Shown here: in pieces, positions 53,601-63,983 of the stretch | Numbering within the stretch: position 1 is the first letter of the stretch | How the letters are laid out: every line of letters begins with the position of its first letter | Source: Methylobacter sp. | GTDB lineage: Bacteria; Pseudomonadota; Gammaproteobacteria; Methylococcales; Methylomonadaceae | Direction: 5' to 3' | Assembly: GCA_030684815.1 (NCBI GenBank) | Contig: JAUXXQ010000024.1 | Span: 26,749-90,748, forward strand | DNA length: 64,000 nt | Made by a program: the position numbers and the translations under genes | The notes under the pieces: generated by a model | The model's database searches: none | Seen by the model: only the letters and a program-made list of their open reading frames with translations | What the model was told of the DNA's origin: nothing

Positions 53601-54106
53601 TAAGCCTGAACCGGCACTTCGCTTTTGTCCGCCGGAACCGGGAGGCCGCCGGCAGCAATGTGGAACACGCCTTTAGTGGTGCGCCGGTCATTTTTGGGAT
53701 TATGCAAAACGCCTTGTTGAATCCGGTAGGAATCGACATAGGCCGAATGAAATTCGTTATGCTCGAAGGGCAGGGACAGCGCTCTTGCCAGTCCTTTTTG
53801 CTCCAGCACCAAGGTTTCGCCCGGCAAGCTGATCGCTGTGTTGATGCCGTTTTCATCCAAATAAGCGTTAAGAAAATCCTGAATACGCTGGTCGGCGGGG
53901 CAACGGTATTGGGTTAAGGCCAATAGGCGGCGTTGTTGGGAATAATTTTTTAACAGGCTACCGGCAATTTTAAGGTATTGCGGGTCGCTTTCCGCCTCAC
54001 AGGTCGGCTGGCCTAAGGCGGCAAGTTGCAGGTTGATATGTTGCAATTCTTCCAGCCGTTTCGGGTGGGATGATAGCGGGCGGGATAAATGGGGTAGTGA
54101 GTTCAT
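50642..54106 (-). CDS. Probable PPi-type phosphoenolpyruvate carboxykinase
   Basis: A 1154-residue protein. Its length and overall pattern match the pyrophosphate-dependent PEPCK family of Entamoeba and Propionibacterium, about twice the size of GTP- or ATP-PEPCK. A P-loop-like block VSGGGKSEISKS (about 486-497) followed by FVDDFDKDMNIV (about 507-518) corresponds to the kinase-1 and kinase-2 metal-binding motifs of PEPCKs. RPLAIYNPIHYQELPELF and TGKSPSTTGAGSEG are other conserved blocks. The C-terminus is a coiled coil. It would convert oxaloacetate and PPi to PEP, or the reverse. The family call rests on recall and motifs, not a search. Confidence 0.62.
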   Translation of the reverse strand: MNSLPHLSRPLSSHPKRLEELQHINLQLAALGQPTCEAESDPQYLKIAGSLLKNYSQQRRLLALTQYRCPADQRIQDFLNAYLDENGINTAISLPGETLVLEQKGLARALSLPFEHNEFHSAYVDSYRIQQGVLHNPKNDRRTTKGVFHIAAGGLPVPADKSEVPVQAYAALLSAALMPPADLLSLPFTSAQTDTAKLWVSSLLRPIVSPAISASMPAKTLEVRFFAPGGLVANLDFVESIFGNAGNPFLPENDAALDIEHWTGHTGCIILAPHLVHCRKKDIGLPHSDAATERQRKDGMCWQQEDELYNNGQPFKLVCRNMQGVIVTLIADNYFGYSKKEIKSHISYSANLYGGCEEEHSGGALAFPRVILGEIFLPHTSYIADHYSFDKVCRQLAPVIDHKDGGYAVDKHYPDIIYIPSTAKFNIQQQQISWLDNNKPQTLKLLFNHTYIYPNGFKIHLERHPHAPSWRLIGTHQEGTFCHKPSTVSGGGKSEISKSIAGAIISGAIFVDDFDKDMNIVTEIFEHDYSIRFRDPALHGIDQRPLLSNERTLGSVIKLLTPSATQYSDAYNQWLAKIPQHILAVALMIKRFYKEEWGSDWRRHFSVDMVNGHPGNELKFQGRKLIASYLRIGFDEKGAWRVFKLRQDFLASAKVQMEDDISASAVVPSHYLTGLNPDYKNPSVKLVENCEHSFFQRPDDAVHRGTDLQTELDFSRTDNFISNFQPLTPEDAREFIEDVINFDNFSEPMQHVIRQASHGKEGDYFVSSAHPRLVDGKPSLNVRYLQLRPDIADPKQRYIAETSTRLARGLDADQTVYFPVNEVLTGRRNNPAEPEAGIRPLAIYNPIHYQELPELFMDFICSLTGKSPSTTGAGSEGALTKGPFNAVSATADLNSALVSFILCGYHGFSTAAGYIGSKRRIDHDISLLIPEIWSRLPVAQRDPQYLIEQGQLEKLEDFDYEGRTVYQSRLGYRITERFVHTNFGKMFDYPTAVFDEAILKPETQDLASYVDGIDNVYEAQQRVAQLYIQDSSVHDACPPLKALLHIMAEGHYMGKTISDPAIRGLFDRDYLLQSDWYQQRLDIKQQRDSQLWQQHKSYIEQHLSKTEQDNADIRAELEQKLEAAERKLAEINDPAYLQQLQGTLGADWVHHPYA

Positions 54107-54254
54107 GAGTAGTGGTTCCGGCGGTTTTGGTTGGCTAAAAGATGTTGTCCACGCTTAGCACAAAAAGCACGAAAAAAAGTTTCAGTGGTTTTGTCGTATT
54201 GATAGAAAAAAATTTTATTACTATGAAGGGCATGAAGATAATTGTACCAGCTAG

Positions 54255-55211
54255 TCACGAATAAAATGCCTCAAACTTTTTGATGAAAAGAGCCAGTTGG
54301 TCGGCGGGCAAGTGATTGATGCCCGCTGCCGCCTCGCGTCCTCCACCGCTGGGAAAGGCGGCACAGAGCTGTCCGGCGCCGAATTTACGCGCCAGTGGTG
54401 CGCGCACACTGATTTGATAACCGTTGCCCGGATTATGGCTGATGACGGCATGGGCTCTGTTGGGGTCACGGTTGGCCAGATAGTTGCCGAACACGCCGTT
54501 AACGCGCCGAGCCCAGACGCTGTCGGGCAGCATGAAGACGGCGACAACAGCGCTGCGGTATTCTGCAGTAAGCGCTTGGGCGTTGGCCATATCCTGCTGA
54601 TAACCTTGTGTTAATTGCGTAAAAATAGCCCGGTTGCCGTTGATAAAGTCAAACGGGGATGGGAATGTCGACATTTCCCGGTACAGCATGTCCGGAGCGA
54701 AATAGAGGTCGTCGACGCAACTGCCGTAGCTGTTATAGTTGATAGCGATACCTAAGTTAAGCAAAGTTTCGAGTTGCGTTGGGTTTAGTTTTAAGGTGGC
54801 GGCGAGTTGTTCGGCGCTGTGGTTTAAGTTGTCGCCAAAAGCGGCGGTGATCGCCCATAACGGGTATTTGCCCTGTAGGTATTGGTTGACCAATAAGCTG
54901 GTGCAAGTAGTATTGTTGGTATCAATCAGGGTGGTTAAATGGGGATGCTGGGGGATTGTGCCGGGCTGGTGATGGTCGACGTAAAAAATATGTGCGCCCT
55001 GGTTTAACAACGCATTAACCCGGCTGCTGTTAGCTTGCAGGGACACATCCAGCACTGTGATGCAATCGCCCGGATGGGCGGTGCATCTGTCCAGCAATTG
55101 GATATCGCGCTTGATGCCGGTAATGAGCTGCGCCGTCTGAGGTTGAGCCAGACGCAATTGAATCAGCGCACAGATGCCGTCGGCATCGCCATTGAACACA
55201 TCAAAGTGCAT
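54255..55211 (-). CDS. DHH family phosphoesterase
   Basis: A 318-residue DHH/DHHA1 protein. The N-terminal [11 protein letters not shown] carries the first metal aspartates, [10 protein letters not shown] is the DHH motif near residue 82, and a DHHA1-like C-terminus reads [16 protein letters not shown] then [11 protein letters not shown]. These enzymes cleave short oligonucleotides or cyclic-dinucleotide products. The ATG at 55211 lies inside the end of cysC (11-base overlap). It was preferred over an upstream start because the metal motif follows it directly. Confidence 0.83.
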   Translation of the reverse strand: MHFDVFNGDADGICALIQLRLAQPQTAQLITGIKRDIQLLDRCTAHPGDCITVLDVSLQANSSRVNALLNQGAHIFYVDHHQPGTIPQHPHLTTLIDTNNTTCTSLLVNQYLQGKYPLWAITAAFGDNLNHSAEQLAATLKLNPTQLETLLNLGIAINYNSYGSCVDDLYFAPDMLYREMSTFPSPFDFINGNRAIFTQLTQGYQQDMANAQALTAEYRSAVVAVFMLPDSVWARRVNGVFGNYLANRDPNRAHAVISHNPGNGYQISVRAPLARKFGAGQLCAAFPSGGGREAAAGINHLPADQLALFIKKFEAFYS

Positions 55212-55827
55212 GAGCCGGTAAGATGTTGCGGTCGCGTAACAGGGCGGTGACCTTTTGTACACTCTGTTCGATGCTAAGCAGGCTGGTGTCGATTTTTAAA
55301 TCGGGGTTTTCCGGCGCTTCGTAAGGCGAGGAGATGCCGGTAAAGTCTTTGATTTCACCCAGTCGCGCTTTTTTGTACAAGCCTTTGACATCGCGCTGTT
55401 CACATATTTCCAAGGGGCAATAGCAGTGAATCTCAATGAAATCGCCCTGTGGCATCAGGCGTTTGGCGATGGCGCGTTCGGCTTTAAACGGCGAGATAAA
55501 AGCAGTTAGGGTGACGATTCCGGCTTCCAGCAGCAGTTTGGCGGTTTCGCTGATGCGGCGGATGTTTTCTTTGCGCTCTGCCTCGCTAAAACCCAGGTCG
55601 CTGCACAGACCGTGGCGCACATTATCGCCGTCCAGGACAAAAGTATTTAAACCGTTTTGATACAAATGTTCTTCTACGGCATGAGCCAGCGTTGACTTGC
55701 CCGAGCCGGACAATCCAGTGAACCAAAGAACTACCGACTTATGCGCATTTTTTTGTGCGCGGCGCTGCCGGGTGACGGTGGCGCGGTGCCATACGGTGTT
55801 GCTGCTTTTGTCGGTTTGTTGGCTCAT
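55201..55827 (-). CDS. cysC: Adenylylsulfate kinase CysC
   Basis: A 208-residue APS kinase. It has the P-loop GLSGSGKST near residue 36, [26 protein letters not shown], and [26 protein letters not shown]. It makes PAPS from APS and ATP. cysD/cysN are not adjacent. The overlap with the DHH gene is notable because some DHH phosphatases hydrolyse PAP, the by-product of PAPS use, although those are of the CysQ or Nrn type and the link here is inference. Confidence 0.95.
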   Translation of the reverse strand: MSQQTDKSSNTVWHRATVTRQRRAQKNAHKSVVLWFTGLSGSGKSTLAHAVEEHLYQNGLNTFVLDGDNVRHGLCSDLGFSEAERKENIRRISETAKLLLEAGIVTLTAFISPFKAERAIAKRLMPQGDFIEIHCYCPLEICEQRDVKGLYKKARLGEIKDFTGISSPYEAPENPDLKIDTSLLSIEQSVQKVTALLRDRNILPAHAL

Positions 55828-55940
55828 AAGTAATTGAATATAGGCTTTAAGTGGTTAAGTTTTCGGCTTCTCAGCTATAGCGGCCTATGGTCTATTACGC
55901 GCCCAAAAAACTAAAATTTTCTTTCAAAATGTTGCGAATT

Positions 55941-55973
55941 AGACCTTCCAGGTTTTTAAAACCAGGAAGGTCT
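55941..55973. repeat. Family A palindrome
   Basis: AGACCTTCCAGGTTTTTAAA, with right arm ACCAGGAAGGTCT carrying one mismatch, in the gap between cysC and the dodecin gene. Confidence 0.85.
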
Positions 55974-55992
55974 GCATAAAGGTATCGATTTT

Positions 55993-57910
<1,918 letters not shown>

Positions 57911-58015
57911 GATGATTAGGATAGATTAGTATAATGGCGAGGTAGTAAGGTAAAATTAGCGCCCGGCATTCTATTCGATTTACGATTCATTGCGCCACTA
58001 AACTTGACATTACCT

Positions 58016-60682
58016 ATGCACCGACGTTTATTACTGCTTTTTTTACCTTCAATTTATGTGCCCACCGGTCTTGCCGCCGATGCTTGGAATTGCGCGCAAA
58101 GCAAGGATAGCAAAGAGTGGGTTTGCGTCGGGGGTGAAAAAATAGCGGATGAACCGCCCATTGAAAGCGAAGCTTTCGACCGCGTCCAGGACAGTCCTGT
58201 CCAAGATACGCAGCCGGTTATTGCGACGCCCGTGGACACTGGGCGCCAGCCGGATGCTATTGGGGATGCTGAGTTGCCGGTTGAAATAGCTACGCCTGCG
58301 CTTAGCGCCAAAGCCGAGGCTGTTTCGGCGCCCATCACGGTGGCGCCGGTTGCCGTGAAATCCGAGCTGGGCATGAGGTTGCTGGAACCGGCATTCGATC
58401 TTAATGAAGAGCAGATTTTCGGTAACCTCCAATCGCAATTGAAATATAACCCCTGGCAAAGTTGCGAGGCGCCCGGTAGCATCACGCCCGTTTTTGAGCC
58501 GGGCAAGGATTCAAGGGCATCATCGCCGCTAGACATTAAGTCGGATTATGCGGAAGTATTCGACAACGAAATTTACAGTTACTTCGGCAATGTCGAAATG
58601 ACCCGTGCAGACCAGCGTTCAGTCGCCAATAAAGCCAGTTACGACAGTGTGTCGGAAACCTTGGATTTGCAAGGCAGCGTTTATTACAGCGAGGACGAAT
58701 TGGCGCTGCACAGCCAATCGGCATCGCTTAATTTAGCGTCCGATCAGGCCAGGCTGAGGGAGGCCATGTTCATTTCGCCGTCTGCACCGCTTAGGGGTCG
58801 GGCGAGGGCGGTTTATCGGGAGAGCGATTCGCTGAGCCGCTATCAAGATGTCGCTTATACCAGCTGCCGCCCCGGTAATCAGGACTGGGTTGTCCATGCC
58901 TCTGAATTGAAGCTGAACAAGACGGTAGGCCAAGGTTCGGCCAAAAACGCTTGGGTTGAATTTAAAGGCACACCGGTGTTTTATTCGCCCTATTTGTCTT
59001 TCCCGATTGATGACCGGCGGCTTTCCGGTTTTCTGGCGCCAGTGTTCGGCAATACGCAGCGAGCCGGGTTCAGTTTGGCCGCGCCTTATTATTGGAACAT
59101 AGCGCCCAATTACGATGCCGTTTTACGGCCGCGCTATCTGTCAAAACGAGGCATTATGCTGGGCGGGAACTTCCGTTATTTAACCTCGATGACAGGCGGT
59201 ACGGCGGATGTGGAGTTTTTGCCTAACGACAGCCTTCTCGATAAGTCCCGCTATTTGGTATCGCTTAAAAATAATAGCCAGTTTACGCAGCATATCAGCA
59301 CGGATTTCGACTTGAATTATGTGTCGGACAAAGATTATTTTCCGGATTTGGGCAATGCGTTGAGTGTGGCGACCTTTAACAGTTTCTTGTTAAGCCAAGC
59401 TAACGCCACTTATGTCAACGAAGGCGTTTTTGTCAAAGGCCATGTTGACAATTACCAATCGATCGATAAGGCGATAACCGACGAGGGCATACCGTACCGG
59501 CGCTTGCCGCAAGTGAATGTGAACTTGGATCGTACCTTCAATTTCATGCCCACACCACTCACTACGTTGATGGATGCTGAATATGTAAATTTCCAGCATG
59601 ATTCCATTGTTAACGGCCAGCGCAGCAATGTTAAGCCGTCACTCAGTTTGCCGCTGCAAACGGCCAGCGCTTATTTGACGCCGAAAATCTCTTTGCAGCA
59701 TACCCAGTATTTTTTGAATAGCCCCCGAAGCACGGTGTTGGCGGCTGATGAAATATCGAGAACATTGCCTATTTTCTCCGCTAACAGCGGTTTGTATATG
59801 GAAAAAGACGTCAATTTTTCCGGTAAATCTTATTTGAATACCCTTGAACCCCGCCTGTTTTATTTGTATGCACCTAAAGTCGATCAAAGTGACATTCCCA
59901 TATTCGATACGGCACTGAACGATTTTTCATTCAACAGTATGTTCTTGGAAAATCGTTTTAGCGGCACCGATAGGGTGCAGGACGCCAACCAACTGACAGC
60001 AGCGCTGACAACGAGGATTGTTGATACTGAAACCGGCCGGGACAAATTGAAACTCAGTGTCGGCGAGACGATTTATTTTCGCGACAGGGAAGTGACGTTG
60101 CCGGGTTACCCAGTAGAAACCAACCTGCTTTCGCCGTTGGTGGCCGAGATGAATGCCGAGATGATGAAGCATGTGTCGATGAGTTCAGGGGTGCAATGGG
60201 ATCCGCATTTGAACGATATTGTCCGGCATAACACCATGCTGCATTACATTAACCAGCCGGGAGAAATTATTAACTTGGGTTACCGGTATAGAAAAAATAC
60301 CTTGATTCCAACCCCGGAAGGTGTCCGCCCATTCGATATTATCCAAAGCGACGCCTCATTTCATTGGCCGATTTATGACGATTGGTCGGCAGTGGGGCGT
60401 TGGACTTACTCCTTGTTGAACAATGCCACCCAGGAAAGTTTTTTCGGTCTGGAAAAAGAAAATTGTTGCTGGCGTTTTCGTGTGATCGGGCGGCGCTGGA
60501 TTAATAACGTCGGCCTTAATCCCAACCCGAATGTCCAGGATTTCTCCCAAATTGTCGATGCGACCGGCATAAGCCAGACTGGGGTATTTTTTCAGATAGA
60601 ACTGAAAGGCTTGACCGGTGTCGGTGAAAAGCTGGATGAATTCTTTGAGCAGCAAATTTACGGTTATCGGAAACCTCAATAA
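58016..60682 (+). CDS. lptD: LPS-assembly protein LptD
   Basis: An 888-residue outer-membrane protein. The signal peptide (HRRLLLLFLPSIYVPTGLA) is followed by a low-complexity linker, the periplasmic OstA jellyroll (about 165-290, DYAEVFDNEIYSYFGNVEM), and the C-terminal barrel with LptD motif VEFKGTPVFYSPYLSFPIDDRRLSGFL. It inserts LPS into the outer leaflet with LptE. Cys pairs (CAQ, CVGG and others) that form the essential disulfides are present. The ATG at 58016 is preferred over an in-frame TTG at 58004. The stop overlaps the surA ATG (TAATG). Confidence 0.95.
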   Translation: MHRRLLLLFLPSIYVPTGLAADAWNCAQSKDSKEWVCVGGEKIADEPPIESEAFDRVQDSPVQDTQPVIATPVDTGRQPDAIGDAELPVEIATPALSAKAEAVSAPITVAPVAVKSELGMRLLEPAFDLNEEQIFGNLQSQLKYNPWQSCEAPGSITPVFEPGKDSRASSPLDIKSDYAEVFDNEIYSYFGNVEMTRADQRSVANKASYDSVSETLDLQGSVYYSEDELALHSQSASLNLASDQARLREAMFISPSAPLRGRARAVYRESDSLSRYQDVAYTSCRPGNQDWVVHASELKLNKTVGQGSAKNAWVEFKGTPVFYSPYLSFPIDDRRLSGFLAPVFGNTQRAGFSLAAPYYWNIAPNYDAVLRPRYLSKRGIMLGGNFRYLTSMTGGTADVEFLPNDSLLDKSRYLVSLKNNSQFTQHISTDFDLNYVSDKDYFPDLGNALSVATFNSFLLSQANATYVNEGVFVKGHVDNYQSIDKAITDEGIPYRRLPQVNVNLDRTFNFMPTPLTTLMDAEYVNFQHDSIVNGQRSNVKPSLSLPLQTASAYLTPKISLQHTQYFLNSPRSTVLAADEISRTLPIFSANSGLYMEKDVNFSGKSYLNTLEPRLFYLYAPKVDQSDIPIFDTALNDFSFNSMFLENRFSGTDRVQDANQLTAALTTRIVDTETGRDKLKLSVGETIYFRDREVTLPGYPVETNLLSPLVAEMNAEMMKHVSMSSGVQWDPHLNDIVRHNTMLHYINQPGEIINLGYRYRKNTLIPTPEGVRPFDIIQSDASFHWPIYDDWSAVGRWTYSLLNNATQESFFGLEKENCCWRFRVIGRRWINNVGLNPNPNVQDFSQIVDATGISQTGVFFQIELKGLTGVGEKLDEFFEQQIYGYRKPQ

Positions 60683-61986
60683 TGATTAAGCCAGAAAACA
60701 TCAAAAAGGGAATTATGGCGGCGTTGCTGTGTAATGTATTGTTCGGCAGCTGGCTGGCTCACGCCGAAGTGCTTGATAGGATCGTCGCGGTGGTTGAAGA
60801 GGACGTTATCCTCGAGCGGGAGCTGCAACAGGAAGTTACCGCCATTGAACAACGCATACAGCAAAGCAATACGGCCGCGCCGCCCGCGTATATTTTGCGC
60901 AAGCAAGTCTTGGAAAAAATGATTATTGATAAGCTCCAGCGGCAATTGGCGGAAAAAGCCGGGATTACTGTCAGCGAAGAAATGCTCAACAATTCGGCCG
61001 CCGATATAGCCCGCAGAAATAACATGGACATGGCCGAATTCAGGGCCGAGTTACAGGGGCAGGGCATCAGCTACCAAAGCTTTCTCGATAACATGCGTAA
61101 TGAAATCGTTATCAACCAATTGCGCAGCCGCGAGATAGGGGGGCGTATCAGGGTGACCGACCGTGAGGTTCAGCATTACCTGGAGACCCAGGATAAAATC
61201 GGCGAAGAATCGATGCAGTATCATTTAGGCCATATCCTGATTGCGGTAAAAGAAGGCGCATCCTCCTCCGAGATACAAAAAGCCATGGCTAAAGCTGAGG
61301 AGTTGGTCGGGCAATTGCGGGCTGGACAGGATTTTGGCCAGACTGCGGTCAGTGAGTCGGGTGACGCCAATGCATTGAAAGGCGGTGATTTGGGCTGGCG
61401 TCCTTTGAGTGAAATACCGACGCTGTTCGTCAATGAAGCCAGGCAAATGAGGCAGGGGCAAGTGTCAGAACCGATACGCAGCCCCAGCGGTTTTCACATC
61501 ATCAAAATGTTGGAGCTGAAAGGTGCAGGTAGTCATACTGTCACTAAAACCAAAGTACGGCATATTTTAATTAAGACCAATGAATTAGTTGATGATGCCG
61601 AGGCAAGGAAACGTTTGTTGGCATTAAGGAACCGTATTGTCGGGGGCGATGATTTTGCGGCTCTGGCGCGTTCGCATTCCGATGACAAAGGTTCGGCAAT
61701 TAAAGGCGGTTCGCTGGATTGGGTGGGGCCTGGCGATTTGGTCAAACCGTTTGAAGAGGCGATGACAGAACTGGGTGTCAATGAACTGAGCCAGCCGATA
61801 CAGACCCAGTTTGGCTGGCATTTGATTCAGGTTTTAGGCCGCGAACAGAAAGACGACAGTGACGAGTTCAAGAAGAACCTAGTCAGGGAAGCGATCCGGA
61901 AGCGTAAAATCGAAGAAGAAACGGAACTTTGGATGCGCCGTTTGCGCGACGAGGCCTTTGTCGAAATTTACCAGGATAGGCTTTGA
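60682..61986 (+). CDS. surA: Periplasmic chaperone/prolyl isomerase SurA
   Basis: A 434-residue chaperone for outer-membrane proteins. The signal peptide (IMAALLCNVLFGSWLAHA) is followed by the SurA N-terminal domain (about 25-165), then two PpiC parvulin domains (about 175-275 with YHLGHILIAVKEG, and 285-385 with VRHILIKTNEL). It is coupled to lptD as in other gammaproteobacteria, where LptD is one of its clients. pdxA and rsmA, the usual followers, are absent here. Confidence 0.95.
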   Translation: MIKPENIKKGIMAALLCNVLFGSWLAHAEVLDRIVAVVEEDVILERELQQEVTAIEQRIQQSNTAAPPAYILRKQVLEKMIIDKLQRQLAEKAGITVSEEMLNNSAADIARRNNMDMAEFRAELQGQGISYQSFLDNMRNEIVINQLRSREIGGRIRVTDREVQHYLETQDKIGEESMQYHLGHILIAVKEGASSSEIQKAMAKAEELVGQLRAGQDFGQTAVSESGDANALKGGDLGWRPLSEIPTLFVNEARQMRQGQVSEPIRSPSGFHIIKMLELKGAGSHTVTKTKVRHILIKTNELVDDAEARKRLLALRNRIVGGDDFAALARSHSDDKGSAIKGGSLDWVGPGDLVKPFEEAMTELGVNELSQPIQTQFGWHLIQVLGREQKDDSDEFKKNLVREAIRKRKIEEETELWMRRLRDEAFVEIYQDRL

Positions 61987-62026
61987 GGCGTTACCGTGCG
62001 CTTAGTCCTTCAAGACCGGGGGCAAG

Positions 62027-62395
62027 ATGAACAGCAATAATAAACATGAGCGCACCGACATCAATCTGCCGGTCATCAAAATGGTACGTTACCGTTTGGA
62101 TATCGGCGGCAAGCATCAAGTCACCCCGGAAGAGCTTAAAAAAGTATTGGTCGAGGAGTCTGGGGTCGATAAAAACAATATCAATAACATCAATATCCAC
62201 GGTGATTACACACTGCTCGAACTGCCCGATGAAATGCCGCAAGACATATTCCTGCATTTAAAGTCGGTCGAAGTTAAGCAGCATAAGCTGGATATAAGGC
62301 GGGTAAAAACGCGCACTAAAAAACGCGGCAACAATTATCGCCGACGCGGGAAAAAGCCTGATAACGGCGGTTCCGGTCAAACCGGCGGCGCTTGA
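62027..62395 (+). CDS. Small basic protein resembling a DbpA-type RNA-binding domain
   Basis: A 122-residue protein. VRYRLDIGGKHQVTPEELKKVLVEESGV, then INNINIHGDYTLLELPDEM and LDIRRVK, follow the pattern of the DbpA C-terminal RRM-like domain found on DEAD-box helicases. It has no helicase. The tail (KTRTKKRGNNYRRRGKKPDN) is strongly basic and probably disordered. It is likely an RNA-binding protein; the family match is by pattern and of moderate certainty. It follows surA after 40 bases. Confidence 0.6.
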   Translation: MNSNNKHERTDINLPVIKMVRYRLDIGGKHQVTPEELKKVLVEESGVDKNNINNINIHGDYTLLELPDEMPQDIFLHLKSVEVKQHKLDIRRVKTRTKKRGNNYRRRGKKPDNGGSGQTGGA

Positions 62396-62457
62396 GTATT
62401 CAGATTTAGCCGCCCAAAATAGAACATTCCCGAGAATCATGCCGATAGGATTTACCG

Positions 62458-63711
62458 ATGCTAAAAACCGAGCTGATGGAAATGATTGCCCATGGCGAAA
62501 ACTCGGGCGTTGAATTCAAACGCGATGACATTCGCCCTGAACAATTGGCAAAAGAAATTGTTGCGCTGGCAAATCTGCAAGGCGGCCGGATTTTTTTGGG
62601 TGTCGAGGATGACGGCAGTATTTCAGGGTTAAAACAGGCCAATACTCAGGAATGGGTGCTGAACGTTTTTAGGGATAAAGTTTACCCGCAGCTGATTCCC
62701 TTTTATGAAGAATTGACGTTAGAGGATCAAAAGCGGGTTGCCGTGATTACCATTGCCGCCGGTTTATCAAAACCTTATATGCTCAAACATAAGCAACGTG
62801 AAGACATTTATATTCGGTTGGGCGACCGTTCCGAACTGGCAACGCGCGAACAGCAGTTAAGGTTATTTGCAAGCGGCGGTTTATTGCATGTTGAGGTATT
62901 GCCGGTCGCGGGCACCGGCCTGTTCCATTTGGACAGGCAGCGGCTCAATTTTTATTTAGCCGACATTATTAAGGATCCTGATGTTCCCGCTACCGATGAG
63001 GAGTGGGAAAAGCGCTTGCTGGGTTTGGGGCTGATGACGTCGGACGGCTTGGGCAATAACGTTTGCTCGGTGGCAGGTTTGGTTTGTTTTGCCAATAACC
63101 CGAGGCGGTATTTAAGGCAGTCGGGGCTTCGGCTCATGGTGTTTCCAGGTGTTGATAAAGATTATCAGGCTAAGTTGGACGTCATATTGGATGCGCCGTT
63201 AGTCGGGCGGTGGGTGATTAATCCTGAGGGTCAAAAAGTGCTTGACCAAGAGGGCGTTATCGAAAAGCTGAGCGCGGTGATTAAGCCCTTCATTTCCGAA
63301 GAGTCGGCTGAGATTGATGGGAATATGCGTCGGGAGCGGCAATGGCATTATCCTTGGGAGGCGCTAAGGGAAGCCGTTGTCAATGCCTTGGCGCACAGGG
63401 ATTGGACGATTGCCGTTGACATCGAGCTGTCGGTTTATGCCGACCGTCTTGAAATCATTAGCCCTGGAAAGCTGCAAAATTCCATGACCATTGAAAAAAT
63501 GATTGCAGGCCAGCGTTCTCCCAGAAATCCATTGATTATGGATATTTTGCGCGACTATGCCTATGTTGATGCGCGTGGGATGGGGGTGCGTACCAAGATC
63601 ATCCCTTTGATGAAGAAGTTTAACCAGTGTGAGCCTTTATTTGAGCTGACCGAGGATTATTTGAAAACGACTTTGTTCAGAAAAGCGTCTGCCGATACAG
63701 GATGCGGATGA
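62458..63711 (+). CDS. AlbA_2 / Schlafen-like ATP-binding protein
   Basis: A 417-residue protein. The N-terminal AlbA_2 domain (about 1-135; HGENSGVEFKRDDIRPEQLAKEIVALANLQGGRIFLGVEDDG) is followed by a C-terminal GHKL-like ATPase domain (about 290-400; REAVVNALAHRDW and GVRTKI) of the kind found in putative transcriptional regulators. AlbA_2 proteins have been linked to DNA binding and, in some clusters, defence, but this one has no defence neighbours. AGGA precedes the ATG. It ends 289 bases from the window edge. Confidence 0.87.
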   Translation: MLKTELMEMIAHGENSGVEFKRDDIRPEQLAKEIVALANLQGGRIFLGVEDDGSISGLKQANTQEWVLNVFRDKVYPQLIPFYEELTLEDQKRVAVITIAAGLSKPYMLKHKQREDIYIRLGDRSELATREQQLRLFASGGLLHVEVLPVAGTGLFHLDRQRLNFYLADIIKDPDVPATDEEWEKRLLGLGLMTSDGLGNNVCSVAGLVCFANNPRRYLRQSGLRLMVFPGVDKDYQAKLDVILDAPLVGRWVINPEGQKVLDQEGVIEKLSAVIKPFISEESAEIDGNMRRERQWHYPWEALREAVVNALAHRDWTIAVDIELSVYADRLEIISPGKLQNSMTIEKMIAGQRSPRNPLIMDILRDYAYVDARGMGVRTKIIPLMKKFNQCEPLFELTEDYLKTTLFRKASADTGCG

Positions 63712-63900
63712 CACATCATTTTTAGCAGTCGCAGAGAAAACAGTAAAACCCCTCATGATCATGGATAACACGCTACCCCTGGTTATTCGTTGCTTGGTTT
63801 CTATCGGGTAGCTTTCAAATTGCACACATAATCGAGTACATATTTTTAATGTTTCAATCCACATTCGACCTCATCTGCCAAATGACTTGTCTTACGACAA

Positions 63901-63983
63901 TCCATCGACAGATGGAGGCCGGTGGATTGCCTCGCCGTAAACGACGAGGTTACCTGAAAGGATAACGATGCCAAAGCATCGTT
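63901..63983. other. Cluster of three hairpins at window end
   Basis: TCCATC-GACA-GATGGA (63901-63916), CCTCG...CGAGG (63930-63949) and AACGATGC-CAAA-GCATCGTT (63964-63983) lie in 83 bases. The rest of 63712-64000 has no gene that I can support. It could be a mobile-element end or a structured RNA; the window stops too soon to tell. Confidence 0.4.

Noticed and set aside
52490..53603. Several long plus-strand frames opposite the PEPCK-like gene
   Set aside because: The minus-strand gene is continuous over 1154 codons with recognisable motifs; the plus-strand frames overlap one another and lack any.
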